Counted from the first letter of the stretch, positions 1-5,700 are shown. The stretch: 6,444 nucleotides of DNA from an uncultured Clostridia bacterium (GCA_947584125.1 CANPWI010000079.1:1-6444); one strand, 5' to 3'. A program made the numbers and translations. The notes: generated by a model from the sequence alone, not told the origin.

Positions 1-57
1 AATTTTTTTAATGCCTTTAGACATTTTAACTGTACACTATGAAGGGAGGCAAAACTT

Positions 58-894
58 ATGTTTAAGTTTAAAAAATTGCTTGATGATTCAAAACCTTATG
101 CAAACCCACCTATTCCTGAAGGCTATAAGCTGATTACAAAATCATGGAAAAGAGGCCTTACAATTAAGGATATGCAAACCGGAAATTTATCTGTTTGGAT
201 TCCTGCTTGCTCTTTTATTGATATGATTGATTTATCAGTTTCGGATAGCAATTTGGCTATTCGGTTTCCAGATGGTAGTTTTAAGGTTTTTAAAGATACT
301 TCAAAAGAAGCTTTTCTTCAGTATCAAAAAAACCAAAAATACCAAAGCACTTTAAAATATGGTGGTTTTTATATAGGAAAATTTCCTATAACTGTTACTT
401 ATGATTCCCAAGATCCTCTTCTTGAAATTTATACTTCGAAACCAAATAGTAAAATATTAACAGATATTACATATTATGAGTTTTTAAGTATATGTCAAGA
501 AATGGGCTCTAACAAAATCACTTCAGAAATGATGTATGAATCTGAACGAGACCTTCTTCTTATATGGCTCATATTATCTGAAACTTTAACAGAGCATCAG
601 GTATATGAAGATTCATCTAATCTTGGCTACTATTTTGATGATATACATATAGGGCCTGCTTTATCTGGTGGTCATTGTATTTTTCATATTTCTGATTTAT
701 GCGGAAATTTGTGGGAGTTAGTACAAAGCAAACATAATATCAATGGTAAAACTCAACTTGTTAAAGTAGGTGGCAGTTGGGGAGAATCTGGAAGAATTGC
801 ACCATTATCTAGAAAGTATTATTTTAATTCTGAGGCTTTTAATACTAGACCTTCAAGATATGTGTGTGCAAGACATTCTTTAAATATCAAGTAA
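58..894 (+). CDS. SUMF1/FGE-fold (formylglycine-generating-enzyme-like) protein
   Basis: 278 residues, with GGGAGG at 42-47 placed 10 bases before the ATG. The C-terminal two thirds carries the hallmarks of the SUMF1/FGE-sulfatase fold: GGFYIGKFPI (102-111, the usual 'GfyIgrye' strand), DLCGNLWELV (213-222, the 'D..GNvWEW' motif), VGGSWGE (237-243) and RPSRYVCAR (264-272, the usual '.GFRcA' end). The N-terminal part has PPIPEGYK...TGNLSVWIPA (17-50), a lead-in that I associate with clostridial SUMF1-like proteins. True formylglycine-generating enzymes have a redox cysteine pair between the GGSW and the final strand; here there is no Cys between residues 240 and 269, so sulfatase activation is unlikely. 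No signal peptide or membrane segment is seen, so it is probably cytoplasmic. Substrate and role are unknown; it may be a binding scaffold rather than an enzyme. It appears to be a single-gene unit, ending in the hairpin it shares with the SSB-like gene. Confidence 0.75.
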   Translation: MFKFKKLLDDSKPYANPPIPEGYKLITKSWKRGLTIKDMQTGNLSVWIPACSFIDMIDLSVSDSNLAIRFPDGSFKVFKDTSKEAFLQYQKNQKYQSTLKYGGFYIGKFPITVTYDSQDPLLEIYTSKPNSKILTDITYYEFLSICQEMGSNKITSEMMYESERDLLLIWLILSETLTEHQVYEDSSNLGYYFDDIHIGPALSGGHCIFHISDLCGNLWELVQSKHNINGKTQLVKVGGSWGESGRIAPLSRKYYFNSEAFNTRPSRYVCARHSLNIK

Positions 895-898
895 ACTA

Positions 899-939
899 AA
901 AGAGAGATTTCAAAACTTTGAAATCTCTCTTTCTTTTCT
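899..939. terminator. Bidirectional intrinsic terminator between two convergent genes
   Basis: The arms AAGAGAGATTTCAAA and TTTGAAATCTCTCTT form a near-perfect stem (899-914 with 917-932). On the plus strand it is followed by TCTTTTCTA, ending the SUMF1-like gene. Read on the minus strand it starts 13 bases after the SSB-like stop and is followed by TTTAGTTTAC, so it can serve both genes. Confidence 0.85.
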
Positions 940-944
940 ACTTT

Positions 945-1652
945 TTATACAGCTTCTTCTTGATTTTCTTCTTCATCTTTTTTTATAAATTCATTATCTT
1001 TATTTGTTACTTCTAAACTACTAATTGATACTTCATAAGCAACTCTTTGTTCAACTGTTCCATCTTCATATTTCTTTTCGTAAGTTCTTGATTGAACTCT
1101 ACCTATTACTCTTACCTCTGTTCCTGTTGGTAGGTTTTGACAGAATCTAGCTGTTCTTCCCCATGCTATTGATGGAATATAGTCTGATTTATTATAAGCT
1201 CTATTAACTGCTAATAAAATATCTGCTATTTCACGACCAAATGGTGTTTGTCTGTATATTGGTTTTTTACAAATGTAACCTGATAAAACAACTTCATTTG
1301 ATACATTTTCCTTAATTGTTTCGTCTTCTTTAATTCTTTGCTCAATGTCATCTTCAAATATGATGTCTTTTGCAAATACAGTTAAAATTAATCTGTTTCT
1401 TTCATTTTCGTAACTATTGTATGATCTAAATTGTCCTTTTACAATAATTCTTTTTCCTATTTGCATTTTTTCCTCATCTATTAATCTTTCAGATATTGTT
1501 ATTGGTATAATATCTGATGCATCACTTAAACGAGGTACCTCCATATTAAATATGTAAAAACTTTCTCCGTAAATTTCATGACTGAATTTTTTTTCGCTTG
1601 TAACTTTTCCCACTAATACTAAGTGGTTATTATCTGAATAATTTGTATTCAA
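945..1652 (-). CDS. Single-stranded DNA-binding protein with two OB folds
   Basis: 235 residues, starting at TTG. The second half (about 119-215) is a clear SSB/PriB-type OB fold: NEVVLSGYICKKP, RQTPFGREIADILLAVNR, SDYIPSIAWGRTA, then GTEVRVIGRVQSR. The first half (about 9-100) looks like a diverged second OB fold (HLVLVGKVTSE... GKRIIVKGQFRSY...). It would bind ssDNA during replication, repair or recombination. A canonical SSB is about 150-180 residues with one OB fold and a C-terminal DDIPF-type tip; here the tail is acidic (KKDEEENQEEAV) but lacks the terminal aromatic tip that recruits partner proteins. It could therefore be an accessory SSB rather than the main replication SSB. It has its own promoter 86 bases upstream and a terminator just after the stop. 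The start is set by GGAGG at the right distance from the TTG; the next Met codons (M37, M63) would cut the first OB fold. Confidence 0.85.
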   Translation of the reverse strand: MNTNYSDNNHLVLVGKVTSEKKFSHEIYGESFYIFNMEVPRLSDASDIIPITISERLIDEEKMQIGKRIIVKGQFRSYNSYENERNRLILTVFAKDIIFEDDIEQRIKEDETIKENVSNEVVLSGYICKKPIYRQTPFGREIADILLAVNRAYNKSDYIPSIAWGRTARFCQNLPTGTEVRVIGRVQSRTYEKKYEDGTVEQRVAYEVSISSLEVTNKDNEFIKKDEEENQEEAV

Positions 1653-1665
1653 TTTCCTTTCCTCC
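1653..1665 (-). promoter_or_regulatory. Ribosome binding site that fixes the TTG start of the SSB-like gene
   Basis: On the minus strand GGAGGAAAGGAAA runs straight into TTG AAT ACA. GGAGG (1661-1665) lies 8 bases before the TTG at 1650-1652, which supports this non-ATG start. Confidence 0.75.
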
Positions 1666-1737
1666 TATCACTTATTTATCTATTGTATTTTATTCATAAA
1701 GCTATAATTTATACTAACTTTTGTTTCATACATTTCT

Positions 1738-1766
1738 ATTATACTACTTTTTTTTGGATTTGTCTA
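1738..1766 (-). promoter_or_regulatory. Sigma-A-type promoter of the SSB-like gene
   Basis: On the minus strand TAGACA (1761-1766, 5 of 6 to TTGACA), a 17-base spacer, then a perfect TATAAT (1738-1743). This predicts transcription from about 1731 and a leader of roughly 80 bases. It makes the SSB-like gene separately transcribed, although no hairpin separates it from the hypothetical gene upstream, so read-through is possible. Confidence 0.65.
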
Positions 1767-1818
1767 CATAAAATGTTATTTTTTTTGTTTTTTTGATATT
1801 TTTACCATTTGTATGTCC

Positions 1819-2325
1819 TTAAAGGCAATCATATAATTTCATCAATCCTACGCTAGCCATAAGGTTTATAGCGTTTTTTTCTATATTATAATTTTCTGAT
1901 TCAACTTTAATTTCTTGTTCTTCTATTATATTATTTTTTACTCCTTTGATGTTTCTTTGTATACATATTAAAATTTCATTTTCTTGTATGCTTGATGTTG
2001 TAATACTTGCTTTTGTATTAAATCCAAAGGTAATACCATTTATTTTTAAATCTCCTATAATGTCTATATTTTCTTTTATATCACAATTAACCATGATATT
2101 TTCAGCATTATTTATTATTTTTTTAACTATTTCTATTTTTTCTGTTATATTTGTTATTTTATTAATTAATAGTATTGTTTCAAATTTTACATTTTTAAAA
2201 TTTTCTAAGTTATCCTTAGTAAAATATATTATTTCTACATCATTTAATTTATTTTTTAAGTATTTTTTTATGAATATTACATTCTTTTCTTCGGCAAATA
2301 TGCCTACTAAATTAAGAGTATTCAT
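1819..2325 (-). CDS. Hypothetical protein, possibly a degenerate Mur-ligase-like domain
   Basis: 168 residues, rich in Ile, Asn and Lys, predicted soluble, with alternating strand and helix patterns. AGGAAGG (2334-2340) lies 8 bases before the ATG. Residues 78-113 (MVNCDIKENIDIIGDLKING, then ITFGFNTKASITTSSI) resemble the 'vvN.Dd...yGf...a.i.a..i' stretch of the middle domain of Mur ligases. The P-loop GTxGKT/S such enzymes need for ATP is absent: the N-terminus reads LVGIFAEEKN. If related, it would be non-catalytic. It lies 55 bases downstream of the polysaccharide deacetylase on the same strand with no terminator between, so the two are probably co-transcribed, which would suit a cell-wall-linked role. 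That link is inference; no function is recognised with confidence. Confidence 0.7.
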   Translation of the reverse strand: MNTLNLVGIFAEEKNVIFIKKYLKNKLNDVEIIYFTKDNLENFKNVKFETILLINKITNITEKIEIVKKIINNAENIMVNCDIKENIDIIGDLKINGITFGFNTKASITTSSIQENEILICIQRNIKGVKNNIIEEQEIKVESENYNIEKNAINLMASVGLMKLYDCL

Positions 2326-2380
2326 CTACCAAACCTTCCTATGAATATATGTAATCTTTTGTATTATATGCAATTTTTTA

Positions 2381-3172
2381 TTAGTTATTCATAGTATTTA
2401 TTTGTTTTTGCGTACCATTATTATCTATTTGGTAATTTTCTTTATATATTAAATCTGAAACTTTAACTATTTCAAAACCTTTTTCTTTTATTTTTGTTAA
2501 AATTCCATCTAAAGCCTTTGCTGTATTTTCTGTTCCGTTATGCATCAATATTATACTTCCATTTGTAATTTTATTTTTTAATCTATCCCACATTTGATCT
2601 TCATCTAATCCATTGTAATCCAATGTATCTAAAGACCACTGTATTACAGTATGATTATTATCTTTTGCAGCTTTTATAACTGTATTGTTATATTCTCCAT
2701 AAGGCCCTCTATATAAGGTAGTTTCTTTTCCTGTAATTTCTTTAATTTTTTTACTGCAATTCAATATTTCTTCCACATTTTCTTCATAACTTAAATTGTT
2801 AACATGTTTATGATTATCTGAATGATTTGCAATTTCATGCCCTGCTTGCGATATTTTTTTAACTGCATCTGGATATTTATCTACCCATTCTCCTACCATA
2901 AAAAATGTTATTTTTACTTTTTGTTTGTCTAGTGTTTTTAAAATTTGATCAATATCATCAGCATTCCAAGCACAATTCATAGTTATTGCAACTTTATTAT
3001 CTTTTGTATCTACACTATATATTGGCAATTCCTTTTCTATGTTTGCAGCTGTTTCTATTGTTTTATTATCTGTATCTTGGAAAAGTAGAGTTGATACAGC
3101 AAATAGTACAAATACAGTGCTTAATACTACTATATACGAATATATTTTTTCTTTGTTTAATACAAAAAACAT
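2381..3172 (-). CDS. Membrane-anchored polysaccharide deacetylase-like protein (NodB fold) with altered motif 1
   Basis: 263 residues from the ATG at 3170-3172; AGGAGG (3180-3185) sits 7 bases before it. A longer reading from TTG at 3190 would place the ribosome binding site inside the coding region and is rejected. Residues 10-31 form one membrane segment with a short cytoplasmic N-terminus, so the catalytic domain faces outward. NodB motifs: motif 2 HSDNH (117-121, His metal ligands), motif 3 RGPYGEY (155-161), motif 4 LDTLDY (181-186), motif 5 ILMH (208-211). Motif 1, normally TFDDG, reads TMNCAW (64-69), so the usual catalytic-base Asp is Asn66 and the metal-binding Asp is Cys67. The size and layout resemble sporulation deacetylases of the PdaA/PdaB group, which act on peptidoglycan N-acetyl sugars. 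Whether this protein is active is uncertain. It lies 67 bases downstream of the peptidase reading frame and upstream of the hypothetical gene, probably one operon. Confidence 0.85.
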   Translation of the reverse strand: MFFVLNKEKIYSYIVVLSTVFVLFAVSTLLFQDTDNKTIETAANIEKELPIYSVDTKDNKVAITMNCAWNADDIDQILKTLDKQKVKITFFMVGEWVDKYPDAVKKISQAGHEIANHSDNHKHVNNLSYEENVEEILNCSKKIKEITGKETTLYRGPYGEYNNTVIKAAKDNNHTVIQWSLDTLDYNGLDEDQMWDRLKNKITNGSIILMHNGTENTAKALDGILTKIKEKGFEIVKVSDLIYKENYQIDNNGTQKQINTMNN

Positions 3173-3179
3173 ATAAATT

Positions 3180-3185
3180 CCTCCT
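3180..3185 (-). promoter_or_regulatory. Ribosome binding site that fixes the deacetylase start
   Basis: AGGAGG on the minus strand, 7 bases before the ATG at 3170-3172. It selects this ATG over the in-frame TTG at 3188-3190, which lies upstream of the site itself. Confidence 0.8.
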
Positions 3186-3239
3186 AACAATATGCTAGTT
3201 CATTTATATGATTTTTTATTTAATTTTATTCTTTTATTT

Positions 3240-3921
3240 TTAATCTATTGTTGTTTGTGTTCTTCCTCTTCCTAAAACATCTTCTTGTAAGGACCTCCAT
3301 GTGTTACATCCAACAATTCCATCTACACTTAAACCTCTACTTCTTTGATAATTTCTAACTGAATTATATGTTCTTTCTCCAAATATTCCATCTAACCCTC
3401 CTGTTGTGTACCCTAATGTGTTTAAGTCATCTTGTGCTATTAATACATAATTGCTTAAACTTCCTCTTTTTAAAGTTGGATACCCTCCGGCTTATGCATG
3501 ACGGAACTCCGAATCTTTTATCGAAATGAACCCATGTTGGAGAAATACTAACTGGTTCAACATAAGACCATATTCCAGAATTTATAGCGCTATTTCTTAA
3601 AACAGTTCTTTGTGCATTAGTCCATCTTTGCCCTACATCAAATGCTGTTCCAGCATAATGTTGTGACTGCCCTGAATGTCCTCCTTCATAAGGTCTTCTA
3701 AATGCATATCCAACTGGTATTGGATTACCAAATATATATCTTTGACTATTCCAACTTTGCATTGTCCTTTTTGTAGTCCATAAAGTATTACTTTTACTTG
3801 CTCCCCTGAATTCTCTAACTCTAAGTGTACCATTTGTATTATATGGCATTGGAGAATTTTCATCTCTATAATAAGTTTCCATTCTATCAGTATCATTATT
3901 AAAAACTATTATTTTTGCCAT
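3240..3921 (-). pseudogene. Frameshifted M15-like peptidoglycan peptidase with C-terminal peptidoglycan-binding domain
   Basis: The ATG (3919-3921) follows AAGGAGG (3927-3933). The zero frame gives 164 residues and stops at 3427, but the family match ends at Ser144. The N-terminal domain has SQHYAGTAFDVG (86-97) and WVHFD (130-134), the His/Asp and His zinc-ligand pattern of M15-type D,D- or L,D-peptidases. After Ser144 the zero frame becomes unrelated (RRVSNFKKRK). Skipping one base at 3489-3490 restores GGYPTLKRGS and then a complete PG_binding_1 repeat (LIAQDDLNTLGY, LDGIFGERTYNSVRNYQ, GLSVDGIVGCNTWRSL), ending at TAA 3240-3242. Repaired, the protein would be 226 residues, matching the catalytic-plus-binding layout I recall for clostridial proteins that begin in the same way. 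No signal peptide is seen. The cause may be a real one-base insertion, a sequencing error, or less likely a +1 recoding site. It heads the minus-strand set with the deacetylase. Confidence 0.85.
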
Positions 3922-3951
3922 TTTTTCCTCCTTATAAATTAATTAACTATT

Positions 3952-3975
3952 TATAATTTATTCATATAAATTATA
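3952..3975. repeat. Perfect 24-bp dyad in the divergent intergenic region
   Basis: TATAATTTAT (3952-3961), spacer TCAT, then ATAAATTATA (3966-3975): a perfect 10-bp inverted repeat made only of A and T. It lies 19 bases before the ribosome binding site of the peptidase gene and includes TATAAT on each strand. It could be an operator, a leader hairpin or chance in AT-rich DNA. No convincing -35 box pairs with the minus-strand TATAAT. Confidence 0.5.
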
Positions 3976-3997
3976 TTTGTTCCACTTTTTTAGTTTT

Positions 3998-4016
3998 TTG
4001 GAATTTATTGGAATTT
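3998..4016. repeat. Two direct TTGGAATTT repeats, 10 bp apart
   Basis: TTGGAATTT occurs at 3998-4006 and again at 4008-4016, one helical turn apart, just upstream of the -35 box at 4030. Such phasing is typical of tandem sites for a DNA-binding regulator, but the copies are short and AT-rich. Confidence 0.4.
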
Positions 4017-4029
4017 TTCATAAATAGTA

Positions 4030-4058
4030 TTGAATTATCATATACTTTGTTATATAAT
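4030..4058 (+). promoter_or_regulatory. Sigma-A-type promoter for the 91-residue orphan gene
   Basis: TTGAAT (4030-4035), a 17-base spacer, then a perfect TATAAT (4053-4058). This predicts a start near 4065 and a leader of about 80 bases before the ATG at 4146. It is the best vegetative-type promoter on the plus strand of the divergent region. Confidence 0.6.
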
Positions 4059-4145
4059 ATATATACTTTTTTTTAATAAACTTCTATTTTTAGATTTTAA
4101 GTTTTGACACCCAGAGTAAAATTATTATTTTAAGGAGGAATTACT

Positions 4146-4421
4146 ATGAATAAAGACTTCTATTTAGTAGGCTTTATTTCTAAACCGCATATTGCTGATT
4201 TTGTTACACCAGTTTTTGAAAAAAATTCTAAGTTCTATGTTCAACATTGTTTTAATGACCAAACTTTTGAATTAAAAAAGTTGGATAACATAGATAATTG
4301 CACTTTTTTCGAAAACAACAAATATGCGCTTAGATTAACCGAAATGATTTATGCTATTAATATACATGGTATAATTTATTTTGGCACAGTTTCAAAAGTA
4401 ATAACGAAAATCAGAAGGTAA
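4146..4421 (+). CDS. Small hypothetical protein, 91 residues
   Basis: Not recognised. AAGGAGG (4132-4138) lies 7 bases before the ATG. The protein is basic and soluble with no membrane segment or signal peptide. It opens with MNKDFYLVGFIS, has alternating hydrophobic stretches (FYVQHCF; ALRLTEMIYAINIHGIIYFGTVSKVI) and ends KIRR, suggesting a small mixed alpha/beta fold. It has two Cys (C35 in QHCFND and C52 in DNCTFF). With its own promoter and terminator it forms a single-gene unit, unlinked to splB 83 bases downstream. Its ribosome binding site, good promoter and perfect terminator argue that it is a real gene. Confidence 0.75.
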   Translation: MNKDFYLVGFISKPHIADFVTPVFEKNSKFYVQHCFNDQTFELKKLDNIDNCTFFENNKYALRLTEMIYAINIHGIIYFGTVSKVITKIRR

Positions 4422-4446
4422 TAAAATTACCTTCTGATTTTTATAT
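4407..4446 (+). terminator. Intrinsic terminator overlapping the end of the 91-residue gene
   Basis: A perfect 16-bp stem (4407-4422 with 4426-4441) closes a loop of three A: AATCAGAAGGTAAT then ATTACCTTCTGATT, with a T-run at 4438-4442. The upstream arm contains the last four codons and the TAA stop, so the hairpin can form only once the ribosome has left. It separates this gene from splB. Confidence 0.85.
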
Positions 4447-4474
4447 AATATTTTTATTATTTCATGACATACTA
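4446..4474 (+). promoter_or_regulatory. Candidate sigma-G (forespore) promoter of splB
   Basis: TAATA (4446-4450, 4 of 5 to the GHATR -35 consensus), a 17-base spacer, then CATACTA (4468-4474, a full match to the CATnHTA -10 consensus). Transcription would start near 4481, shortly before the ribosome binding site at 4492. In B. subtilis splB is transcribed by sigma-G in the forespore, so the match fits the gene. In AT-rich DNA part of it could be chance. Confidence 0.5.
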
Positions 4475-4503
4475 ATAATATATTTTATTTTAAGGAGTTT
4501 ACT

Positions 4504-5508
4504 ATGTTTTTACCTAAAGAAATATATTATGAAAATGCAATAAAAGATTATGAATTAGGCCGAGAATTATTAAAAAAATATTCTGATAAAAATATTGAAA
4601 TGCATATTATTGATAATCACAATAATATACCTGAAATGCGACAAAAACAAAATAGCGAGTTTGGTAAAATGAAACATAATTTAATAATTGGAGTTAGAAA
4701 AACTCATAATTTTGTACCTAATCATAAAGTTTCAGATTTTTTAGTACCTTATACTTCTTCTGGTTGTACTGCAATGTGTATGTATTGTTATTTAGTTTGT
4801 AATTACAATAAATGTGCATATTTAAGATTATTTGTTAATAGAGAAATGATGCTTGATAAAATTATAAAAACTGCTGAAAAATCTGAAAAAGATTTAACAT
4901 TTGAAATTGGTAGTAATAGTGACCTTATTTTAGAAAATACTATTACAAATAATTTAGTTTGGACTATTGAAAATTTTTCGAAATCTAATAAAGGTTTTTT
5001 AACTTTTCCTACAAAATTTGATATGGTTGATCCGATTTTAGACATAAAAGGAAAAGAAAAAGTGATTGTTAGAGTTAGTGTTAATCCTGAAGATATTATA
5101 AAAAAAGTAGAATTTGGAACATCTAATTTAGATGGAAGAATAAAAGCTATTAATAAATTAAAAAGTGCAGGTTATAAAGTAGGTATATTAATTGCTCCTA
5201 TTATTTTACTTGATAATTGGAAAGAACTTTATTCTAATTTAGTTGAAACTTTATCTGATATGCTATCTGATGATGTGAAAAAAGATGTATTTTTTGAATT
5301 AATTTTTATGACTTATAGCTATGTTCATAATGCAATAAACAGTGAAGCTTTTCCTAATGCTATAAATATATATGATAAAAATTTAATGACAGGTCGTGGT
5401 CGCGGAAAATATATGTATAAACCTAATATAAAGCAAGAAGCTCAAGGTTTTATGATAGATTTAATGAAGAAATATTTTCCTAATAACAAGATTCTTTATA
5501 TTGTTTAA
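4504..5508 (+). CDS. splB: Spore photoproduct lyase (radical SAM), with Ser in place of the H-donor Cys
   Basis: 334 residues; AAGGAG (4492-4497) is 6 bases before the ATG. SPL repairs the UV-induced thymine dimer 5-thyminyl-5,6-dihydrothymine during spore germination, using a [4Fe-4S] cluster and S-adenosylmethionine. Seen here: LIIGVRKTHNF (60-70); cluster motif GCTAMCMYCY (C88, C92, C95, with Tyr94 and Tyr96); FVNREMML (110-117); GTSNLDGRIKAI (about 205-216); AGYKVGILIAPI; FFELIF; GRGRGKYMYK; and a family-type end KYFPNNKILYIV. Compared with my memory of the B. subtilis enzyme, the FEASCTSD stretch holding Cys141 aligns with FEIGSNSD (133-140), so the hydrogen-donor Cys is Ser137. The only other cysteines are C99 and C104, beside the cluster. 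The enzyme could use one of these or a Tyr, or may belong to a clostridial subgroup with different chemistry. The gene is monocistronic and converges on a small gene with 3 bases between stops. Confidence 0.9.
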   Translation: MFLPKEIYYENAIKDYELGRELLKKYSDKNIEMHIIDNHNNIPEMRQKQNSEFGKMKHNLIIGVRKTHNFVPNHKVSDFLVPYTSSGCTAMCMYCYLVCNYNKCAYLRLFVNREMMLDKIIKTAEKSEKDLTFEIGSNSDLILENTITNNLVWTIENFSKSNKGFLTFPTKFDMVDPILDIKGKEKVIVRVSVNPEDIIKKVEFGTSNLDGRIKAINKLKSAGYKVGILIAPIILLDNWKELYSNLVETLSDMLSDDVKKDVFFELIFMTYSYVHNAINSEAFPNAINIYDKNLMTGRGRGKYMYKPNIKQEAQGFMIDLMKKYFPNNKILYIV

Positions 5509-5511
5509 TTT

Positions 5512-5673
5512 TTATTTTGATTCTGCAATTATAGTTAAATTTGTTCCTACCGCTTCAAAAAAATTTCCTAAAGCATTTGTTTCAGTTGCATTTAAGTTTT
5601 GACTTATTGCAACTGAAATTATACTTGCTAAAGCTACTAACTCATTTCCAGAAAGCTGGCTTAATTCAAACAT
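5512..5673 (-). CDS. Small hypothetical protein, 53 residues
   Basis: ATG at 5671-5673, TAA at 5512-5514, with AGGTGA (5680-5685) 6 bases before the start. It begins MFELSQLSGNELVALAS, continues IISVAISQNLNATETNALG and ends NFFEAVGTNLTIIAESK. The pattern is two to three amphipathic helices with an overall acidic charge, and no Cys, signal peptide or clear membrane segment. I recall similar short proteins in clostridial genomes without known function. It lies 27 bases downstream of the truncated glycohydrolase on the same strand, with its ribosome binding site in the gap, so the two are likely co-transcribed. Its stop is 3 bases from the splB stop on the opposite strand. Confidence 0.75.
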   Translation of the reverse strand: MFELSQLSGNELVALASIISVAISQNLNATETNALGNFFEAVGTNLTIIAESK

Positions 5674-5700
5674 TTATAATCACCTAATTTTAAAATATGT

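Noticed and set aside
58..894. SUMF1-like gene as the variable target of a diversity-generating retroelement
   Set aside because: The fold fits, but there is no Asn-rich variable 3' end, no template repeat and no reverse transcriptase in the window.
1946..2344. Plus-strand 132-codon open frame
   Set aside because: It is the complement of the hypothetical gene at 1819-2325. It is all Phe/Ile/Ser-rich hydrophobic sequence as expected from antisense of a Lys/Asn/Ile-rich gene, and has no ribosome binding site.
3204..3231. GAATA and CATATAA on the minus strand as a sigma-G promoter of the deacetylase
   Set aside because: The spacer is 16 bases and the -10 has a mismatch at a conserved position; chance is likely in such AT-rich sequence.
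3970..3975. Minus-strand TATAAT as the -10 of a promoter for the peptidase gene
   Set aside because: No -35 box better than AAAAAC lies 16-18 bases upstream; the TATAAT is part of the AT-only dyad.
4104..4128. TTGACA followed by TATTAT as a promoter before the 91-residue gene
   Set aside because: The spacer is only 13 bases and the start site would fall on the ribosome binding site. TTGAAT-N17-TATAAT at 4030-4058 is far better.
5600..5700. Second half of the glycohydrolase in another frame beyond the stop
   Set aside because: The other frames after MRI close within a few codons and show no family motif; the downstream frame encodes an unrelated 53-residue protein with its own ribosome binding site.
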